Positions 57,715 to 64,000 of a stretch of 64,000 nt of DNA are shown here, in pieces. The stretch lies in NCBI GenBank assembly GCA_949126835.1, contig OX421495.1, positions 21,836,458 to 21,900,457 of the forward strand. Reading direction: 5' to 3'. This stretch comes from Anisus vortex (lineage: Eukaryota; Mollusca; Gastropoda; Planorbidae). Each line of letters begins with the position of its first letter. Position 1 is the stretch's first letter. The notes beneath the pieces are model-generated. The model made no database searches, was not told where the DNA came from, and worked only from the letters and a program-made list of their open reading frames with translations. The translations under genes and the position numbers were made by a program.

Positions 57715-58335
57715 TATTCGTCTGTCTCTCTAACCGTCGGTCTCTGTATTCGTCTGTCTCTATATTCGTCTCTCTCTATTAGTCTGTCTCTCTATTGATA
57801 TGTCTCTGTATTCGTCTATCTCTATATTCGTCTGTTTCTCTGTTATCTGTCTCTCTATTCGTCTGTCCCTCTATTCGTCTGTCCCTCTGTTCGTCTGTCT
57901 CTCTATTCCTCTGTCCCTCTATTCGTCTGTATCACTAATCGTCTGACTCTCTATTCGTCTGTCTCTCTATTCGTCTGCCTCTCTATTCGTCTCTCTCTCT
58001 ATTCGTCTATTTCTCTATTCGTCTGTCTCTCTATTCGTCTGTCTCTGTATTCGTCTATCTCTCTATTAGTCTGTCTCTGTATTCGTCTGTCTCTCTATTC
58101 GTCTGCCTCTCTATTCTTCTGTCTCTTTATTTGTCTGTCTCTTTATTCGTATGCCTCTCTATTCGTCTGTCTCTCTATTCGTCTGTATCTCTATTCGCCT
58201 GTCTCTCTATTCGTCTTTCTCTCCATTTTTCTGTTCCTATATTCGTCTTTCTCTCTATTCGCCTGTCTCTCGATTCGTCTGTCTTTCTATTTGTCCGTCT
58301 CGATTCGTCTGTCTTTCTATTTGTCCGTCTGTCTC
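57715..58335. repeat. 16-bp satellite (TCTGTCTCTCTATTCG)n
   Basis: Roughly 39 units of TCTGTCTCTCTATTCG with frequent single changes (GTATTCGTC, TATTAGTC and similar). The Ser/Leu/Val-rich plus frames are artefacts of the repeat. Confidence 0.95.
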
Positions 58336-58339
58336 TACA

Positions 58340-59194
58340 TGAATGTATGTGTGTGTGTGTGTTAATCATAGTTAATGCTATATGTTTATGGATTCCACTG
58401 CGTACAACCCACGCGGTCACTCACGCACACAGACGCACACACTGACCACATCAAAACCCAAACTTAACCTGCAACCTGCTCTAACCAGGCTGTCTATGTG
58501 ACGTACTTAAGTCCACTAATGAGGTCACGGCGGCTCCCTTTGGTCAATAGACACCACTCAATCAAGGAAAATTGTTTCCAATTGGCCATCAGTGGAGGTT
58601 ACGTGAAGGTCACGGGACCTGTCCGACTGTTTTCATTAATTGACTCACCCTCCACCCGCTCCCCCTTCATCTCTCCCCCTCCCACACCATTTCTACCACA
58701 CACAGTCGATTCTTTCACTTACTCCCTTTAAACACTCCCTCCTTGTAGCGCAGAGCCGATGGCACCCTCCCGCCACGCCACGCCCTTAGTTTAACCGACT
58801 CGCTAAAGAATGAGGTCTTGTCGCAATAAAAATTATTTGGAAAGAATAATGGTGGAGTGGGGGGGACAGGAGTAGTGGGGTGCTATGGGGGGGGGGTAAG
58901 GTGGTGGGTCTGGGGAGGGGACCGGGGTTGGCTGAAGGGATGAGGCTTTCCTGGTTTAATTAACTGTTTGAAGAAAGCAAACTTAATTATCGTGTTAGAA
59001 AGGGAAGCATCATTGTGAGTTTGTCTGTCTAGAACAATTCTATTCTTGTTCTATTTAATTTACGTTTAAAAATAGACATAGAAATAGAATTCTATCGAAT
59101 TATAAATGTTTAAACAGTGAACATATAATACAAAATGCATCTATATAGAATGGGAATAATAAATATTTATAAAGTCAAAAAACAACAACAACAA
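58340..59194. other. Unique, locally GC-rich
   Basis: 58490-58740 has an open frame of 77 codons ending in a low-complexity Ser/Pro stretch, not recognised. G-rich patches lie at 58855-58930. Confidence 0.45.
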
Positions 59195-59450
59195 AATGAT
59201 AAATAGACAGACAAATAGATATATAAGGAGATAGATAGATAGACATACAGTGAGTTAGTTCGGTGGACAGTTAGCAACATAGATAAATAGATAAACAGAT
59301 AGATAGATAAGTGATGCACAGAGAGATGGATAGATACATAGATTGATTTATGTATCATAAATATACATATATACATAGATATACAGGTATATATATTTAT
59401 ACTGACAGATAGATAGATGAATCGGTAGATAGACGAGAGATAGATAGATA
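59195..59450. repeat. GATA microsatellite cluster
   Basis: Runs of GATA with ACAT interruptions, directly flanking the CAGGGCCGGC transposon end that follows. Confidence 0.9.
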
Positions 59451-59861
59451 CAGGGCCGGCTCATCCATATAGGCGAAATGGGCGGCGGCCTAGGGCGCAA
59501 CATTTTTGGGGGCGCAAAGTTGAGAATTTTTTGTTTTTAATTTGGGGGTTTAAAAATATATACTATATTAAAGTTTAGTGCTTCTACGCACCACTAGCAT
59601 ATGTAGATGAATTACTAGGTAATGAAAGGCGAAGGGTATTTTATTTAAGTTGTCTTAGAAAATAAAGTATGCCATAATACTACTTATTTGGCAACCTCGC
59701 TGTGTGTAACGGATTGCAAAACGGCAACCCCACACTTCCCCCCGCCTCACCCTGGATGCGATGCGGAGGCGGAATTGACGTGACCTTCAAGTCAGTTTGT
59801 GAATCGTACGGCGTGAGGGCGCTGAGGCTCTAGTGGCAGTATTGCGAAGGTAGAAGCACTT

Positions 59862-60316
59862 GGATTAGATCTGCTCCGATCTCTGCACTGGCTACCCATC
59901 AACAACCGGATCTCATATAAGCTGGCTTCCCTCTGTTATAGGTGCCTGAATAACTGCGCCCCGGATTATCTTCGCTCTTGTATGGAGCTCTACACCCAGT
60001 CCCGCCCACTTCGTTCGGCATCTGACGCGCTTACTCTGCGGATCCCTCGTGTGAGGCTAGTGTCCGCTGGCGAACGTTCATTTTCCTACGCAGGACCGTC
60101 CGCTTGGAATCACCTCCCACTACAGCTTCGCCAGAGCCCTAGCTATGACACCTTCAGGAGCCGGCTGAAGACTCACCTATTTCGTCAGCAGAATTAGCGT
60201 ATTACTTTATATTTCGTTGTCTGTCTGTATTCTGTAACTGTCGTCTGCGCATAGAACTGTCACCAACGGGATATGCGCTATATAAGCACCGTTATTATTA
60301 TTATTATTATTATTAG
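59862..60316 (+). pseudogene. L2/CR1-like LINE C-terminus with ATT tail
   Basis: The open stretch begins LRSLHWLPINNRISYKLASL and includes CLNNCAPDYL, PRVRLVSAGERSFSYAGPSA, WNHLPLQLRQSPSYDTFRSR and ends LKTHLFRQQN. This is the 'HWLPI..RI.YK...APxYL...RSF...WNxLP...FKxxLKTxLF' pattern at the end of L2/CR1-type ORF2. The 3' part has ATGCGCTATATAAGCACCG followed by (TTA)n. The frame over the last 110 codons is unbroken, so this copy is fairly young; all catalytic domains are missing. Confidence 0.9.
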
Positions 60317-60863
60317 GCTACTTAAAAATATCTCATACTTCAAGTTTATTGTTGCACTTGTCACATGGCACAACATTTTGTTTCAAGTAAACATAACTAT
60401 TAAGATACTGCAAAAAAAGGACTTAAGTCTCCGGAGAGCAGAGTCATTAAAAAAAACGAAGAGTTTTTGGTTACAGCTAGAAGTAATTTAGAGTTCAAGA
60501 GAGTTCTGGTTGATGCTAATGAAGTAGCAGAACAAGTTGGAATAGAACAAGTATTTTAGAAAGAGACGGTCCGAATTCAATAAAAGAAGAACATTTTTGA
60601 TTACGAATCAACAGATGAATCTGTAAATATTGCAGGTGACCCCTCAGAAAGTTTCAAGATCCACTTTTATTTTGCTGCTTTAGACAAAGCTGCTAATGAC
60701 TAATGCGGCAAAAGAAAGATTTTCCCAGTTAAATAAAGCATCTGGTGTCTTTTGGATTTTTGTACAACAGTCCTGACCTTAAAAACAATACTACATCAGA
60801 GCAGAGGTTAAGTCGATGTGCTGGAAAAAAGCATTAACAATTGAAAAAGATGAAGGTTTAAAT

Positions 60864-62980
60864 CATAGGTTCTCAACGGGGGCGTTATCGCCCCCCGGGG
60901 GGGGGGGGCGGTGAGAGGCTCAAGGGGGTCGCTGACATTCCCGGGGGCGATTGGGGGGCGGTGAAGGGCAAGTGGGCGGTCTAAACGTACCTGATATAAT
61001 TTTAACACCTCAGCTATTTGAATCCATTAGTTTTTGGATGAAATATGATGTAAACGCAAGTGCTGCTAAATATCTGATGTCCCCCAACAGTAGTTGCAGT
61101 AGGCATACATAATACTATAAACTAATAAGAAATAGGATTATGTTTCTAGATTGGCTTTGCCTTTAACATTTTTATCTCAGTTGTTAACCGAGTTGTCCTT
61201 TAATCTGCTTCAATTTTCAATCGTACTAACCGTTTTTTTAACTATCGTAGTACGGTATAGATACCTAGTAATCATACAAACTAAGTAGTTATTGTTGTGT
61301 TTAAAAATATACATATAGACTAAATTTATTAGTCATATAATAGTTATACATTTTCCAAATATTTTTACAGTTGGATTATTTTAAAGTTATAAATGTAAGC
61401 CATTTAAAAAAAGAAAAAAAACAAACATTAGAAATATTAGCTTAAATTAAAGAGGTTAATTATCTTCCTTTAATTAACAAATGGTTCCACATTTGATTCA
61501 ATAGTGATGCCGAACAAGTTCTGTTTTGTAATGTAACAAATATTACTGATAATTATTATTTCTTTATATAAATTCAATAGCATTGTATTCGTAACAAGAT
61601 TTAATTATTAGAGGAATAAAATATTTTACGTTAGGCAGTTGTAAATAAACATTTCCTGCAGTAATTATTTTTTCCATTTAAGGAGTTTATATTTTAAACA
61701 TTAATAATTACAAAAATTACATAATATAGTGCTTTTAAAAAAGTCTCTTATATTTGTAAATAAATAAAACAAATAAATTTGTTTTAGAATTAATTATATT
61801 TATGTTTAATTAAAGAAGATGAGCATAAAAACTCGTTGAGAGGTCAAGTGTAGATAACATCTTTGTATGCTTAAAACAGCTTTGATGTGCGATACGATCT
61901 GTTCACAGCAGGTGTAAGTTAAACCAAAAGCTGAAAGTAAATGAGCGAATGCTAAGCAGTTGAGAATAGCAGATGACGATATAATTTTTTATTGTTTTGC
62001 GAATTTTTTTTTTGTTTGTTATGTCTTTGACTATTGTTTCATTGTTCCAATGTACTTTGTGGCAAAATAAATATTGTTCATTGACGAGGACTACAAGCGA
62101 TGGCTACTGCACACAGTTGGTTAGCAAACGATGACTGTTTAAATATAATGTGTGAGACTTAGATTCGGTGCTTGAGTTTTTGAAAAGCAAATGCCATTCT
62201 TTGGGAGAAAATCAATCAGCTTCTCTTGGTCTGTGAGTTTTGGCAACAATTTTGTATAGGGCGTTTGCAATCACGTGACAAAAAGCACGTGATTTGTGTT
62301 TACTTTCTGTAATGGTGTACAAGTAATAATGGCCGCTGTATTAATAAAGTTTCATATAGGCTCGAGTTTTTTTTAAATGATGTGTTGTGTTTTAAGTCTT
62401 ATTAAGATTTAAGCTGTATTATATATGTTAAATAAAATATGCTATTTTATTATTATCATAGACATAGATCATAGACAATGTGAGCCTAATAGTGACTTGA
62501 CTAGATAGCCTATTCACCAACATTATCACTAGACATCGTAGCCTAGCCTACGAAACATTAAAAGTGTAGGCCTATAAAGTGAAATTGAAAGTGTAAATAG
62601 GTCTAGCCGGCCCTAGCCTAATCACATTAATCAATTAATCTACAGTACTACTATTTACCTCCTTATTTTTGAGTAGGATAGCCAATATTCAGATGTGAAT
62701 TTTGCATGATAAAGAAGTACTTCACCTTCACCACGTTACATTTGTACCTCAAGTGGGTTCTTATATTTACACAAATACGTCCCTAAAAATAGAGTAAAAA
62801 CCTAAGCCACGCCCACTGAGAACGCTCTATTGCATTCTTATCACCTTCTTTTGTGGAAAGTGGATTTTATGCTATTACCATTTGGTAAGTGGGCGCTAAA
62901 ATTAAATTGAGGGAAGGGGGCGGTGAGCGGGAAAAAAATTAAAAGGGGGGGGGTGAGCCGAAAAAGGTTGAGAACCTATG
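60864..62980 (-). mobile_element. hAT element of type G, inside the transposase remnant
   Basis: Ends CATAGGTTCTCAACGGGGGC and, at the right, AAAAAGGTTGAGAACCTATG. GTTTAAAT is at both 60856-60863 and 62981-62988, a perfect 8-bp duplication. Removing it rejoins the transposase frame. It is the inverted relative of 48042-49148 and shares the AT-rich core of the other hAT copies (61490-61530 versus 48415-48460). A MITE (62259-62827) sits in its right part. Confidence 0.93.
62259..62827. mobile_element. TA-flanked MITE, family E (copy 2)
   Basis: GGGCGTTTGCAATCACGTGA at the left and, inverted from the right, GAGCGTTCTCA. TA is on both sides. It is inverted relative to 45915-46471 and similar throughout, and is nested in the hAT at 60864-62980. 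Confidence 0.85.
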
Positions 62981-63228
62981 GTTTAAATGAATCTGACATT
63001 GCTGATGTAGGACTGTGCTCTGAACTAAGAGCAATTTCTCATCTCCGTGACTCAGTATCAGACCATGAAGAAGTCCTAAACAACATTTACCAACATAATC
63101 TTGAAAATGGATTTCCTACCATTTGTGTAACCCTTCGTATTTTGCTTACTTTGCCACTTTCCGTAGCTAGTGCTGAACGTTTCAAAACTTAAGCCAATTA
63201 AAACCTATCTGCGTAGTACAAAGGAGAG

Positions 63229-63590
63229 TGTGACCGTTATTTTGTAATTACTATGTATACAACTCTCAGGGAGATCACATTATATAATGATAATCAATGA
63301 ACAAACTGCCGGCTTGTAGTAAAAATGAGAACTCAATATTTAATGCAATTTATGTACAAGATGAATTCAAATACTCAACAGTTTATATAGCCTAGTCTAA
63401 AACACGTCTTTCCACTACCAAATTCTTAGGTCGTCTGTCTTTATCTTCAAATCTACGCTACGTTCAATCTAACTCCTACGTCATTGTTTCTATCGTAAAA
63501 CGTCACTCGTTTATTCCATACATTAACACCGGGTTAGAGATTATACAAATTGTCCCACTAAAACAACTATATATATTTTAAATCCTCACA
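63229..63590 (-). mobile_element. LTR (3' LTR of a minus-strand retrotransposon)
   Basis: On plus it begins TGTGACCG and ends ATCCTCACA, so the termini TGTGA/TCACA are perfect 5-bp inverted ends. Directly beyond 63590 the minus strand reads GATGGGGGAA, a good polypurine tract preceding the LTR start TGTGAGGATT. The element therefore runs leftward and ends here; GAGAG at 63224-63228 would be one target duplication. It cuts the hAT transposase remnant after STKE. Confidence 0.65.
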
Positions 63591-64000
63591 TTCCCCCATC
63601 GACCCTTTAAATTTGTCATACAAAGTTCTTAAAATAAAATCCTTATCTCCGTCAAATACTTTGATAAAATATATATATCCTTAATCCCCTGTCTTTAATC
63701 ATATAATTATATAAATAATCATAATTATCATGCATATTAAAATAATTTATGCAACACAAATAACCTTTAACAAAACCAACGATTTCATTAATATATTAAT
63801 ATATTAACCAATAACTTTCACTAATATCTATGTCCATAATGTTTCAAAGTATATCCTGTCCTGTATCAATGAAATACACAAACCAACATTATAAATATCA
63901 AATCCGAACACAACAGTTCATACTGGTCCATGTAATATCATTGCAACCTTCCTCTTCTGAACGTCCAACAATACATTCATTGAATATTTCATAGGTCCTT
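63591..64000 (-). mobile_element. LTR retrotransposon interior, partial
   Basis: AT-rich sequence upstream (on minus) of the polypurine tract. No gag or pol motif is readable in these 410 bp. The coding part and the other LTR should lie beyond the right edge. Confidence 0.4.

Larger units (their letters stand above)
59451..63228 (+). pseudogene. hAT transposase gene remnant (ZMYM/DUF4371 type)
   Basis: The left end CAGGGCCGGCTCATCCATAT, with GGCGGCGGCCTAGGGCGCAA, is the usual start of this hAT group. Coding remnants: about 60330-60490 (SYFKFIVALVTWHNILFQVN, ILQKKDL), about 60495-60700 in other frames (VDANEVAEQVGIEQVF, PSESFKIHFYFAALDKAA), 60745-60860 (FGFLYNSPDLKN) and 62985-63228 (DIADVGLCSELR, the hAT C-terminal FPTICVTLRILLTLPLSVAS then AERF, and after a frameshift KLKPIKTYLRSTKE). 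The last block is the dimerisation domain. Several stops and frameshifts make it non-functional. It is interrupted by a LINE at 59862, a hAT at 60864 and an LTR element at 63229; its right end lies beyond the window. Confidence 0.85.

Overview
This is animal nuclear DNA with no bacterial features: AT-rich, intron-like or intergenic, and packed with transposable elements (TEs) and tandem repeats. A gastropod mollusc of the pond-snail type is my best guess. That rests on the repeat style only: CAGGGTCGGCAACC-type hAT elements, a SPIN-like hAT end, tRNA-derived SINEs and decayed non-LTR retrotransposons. I found no intact host gene. The only host coding candidates are three short terminal-exon-like stretches (16089-16154 +, 29067-29275 -, 32655-32785 +), all at low confidence.

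Layout. 0.2-5 kb: MITEs, a SPIN-like hAT end, LINE (non-LTR retrotransposon) fragments and a 47-bp minisatellite. 5.7-9.2 kb: a 60/63-bp minisatellite, a MITE with 28-bp inverted ends, and a hAT copy with a 5'-truncated LINE inserted in it. 9.5-16 kb: 22-bp and 18-bp satellites, SINE pieces and mostly unique DNA. 16.9-19.4 kb: a 2-kb hAT copy carrying a 36/37-bp array, and a 202-bp hAT MITE. 19.4-33 kb: mostly unique sequence with simple repeats, an inverted pair of a tRNA-related element (26.1 and 28.4 kb), a 43-bp array and two exon candidates.

A diverged duplication dominates 33-54 kb. Block A (33.36-40.08 kb) and block B (46.61-53.97 kb) align in the same order, and each carries private insertions, so each shows the other's empty sites. 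A 2.4-kb TTA-flanked Harbinger-like element is private to A. A 1.0-kb hAT, two small hAT MITEs and another hAT copy are private to B. Between the blocks lie a perfect 33-bp-arm inverted repeat, a GC-rich repeat, a possible solo LTR, a 27-copy 43-bp satellite and a TA-flanked MITE.

54-59.5 kb holds a 69-bp array grown from a hAT end, a 16-bp TCTG/ATTCG satellite and GATA repeats. 59.45-64 kb is a nested stack: a dead ZMYM/DUF4371-type hAT transposase gene interrupted by a LINE fragment, by a second hAT (itself hit by a MITE) and by a minus-strand LTR retrotransposon that runs off the window.

Overall the window records repeated rounds of hAT, LINE, SINE and LTR insertion. One AT-rich core sequence recurs in six hAT copies with two different kinds of ends.
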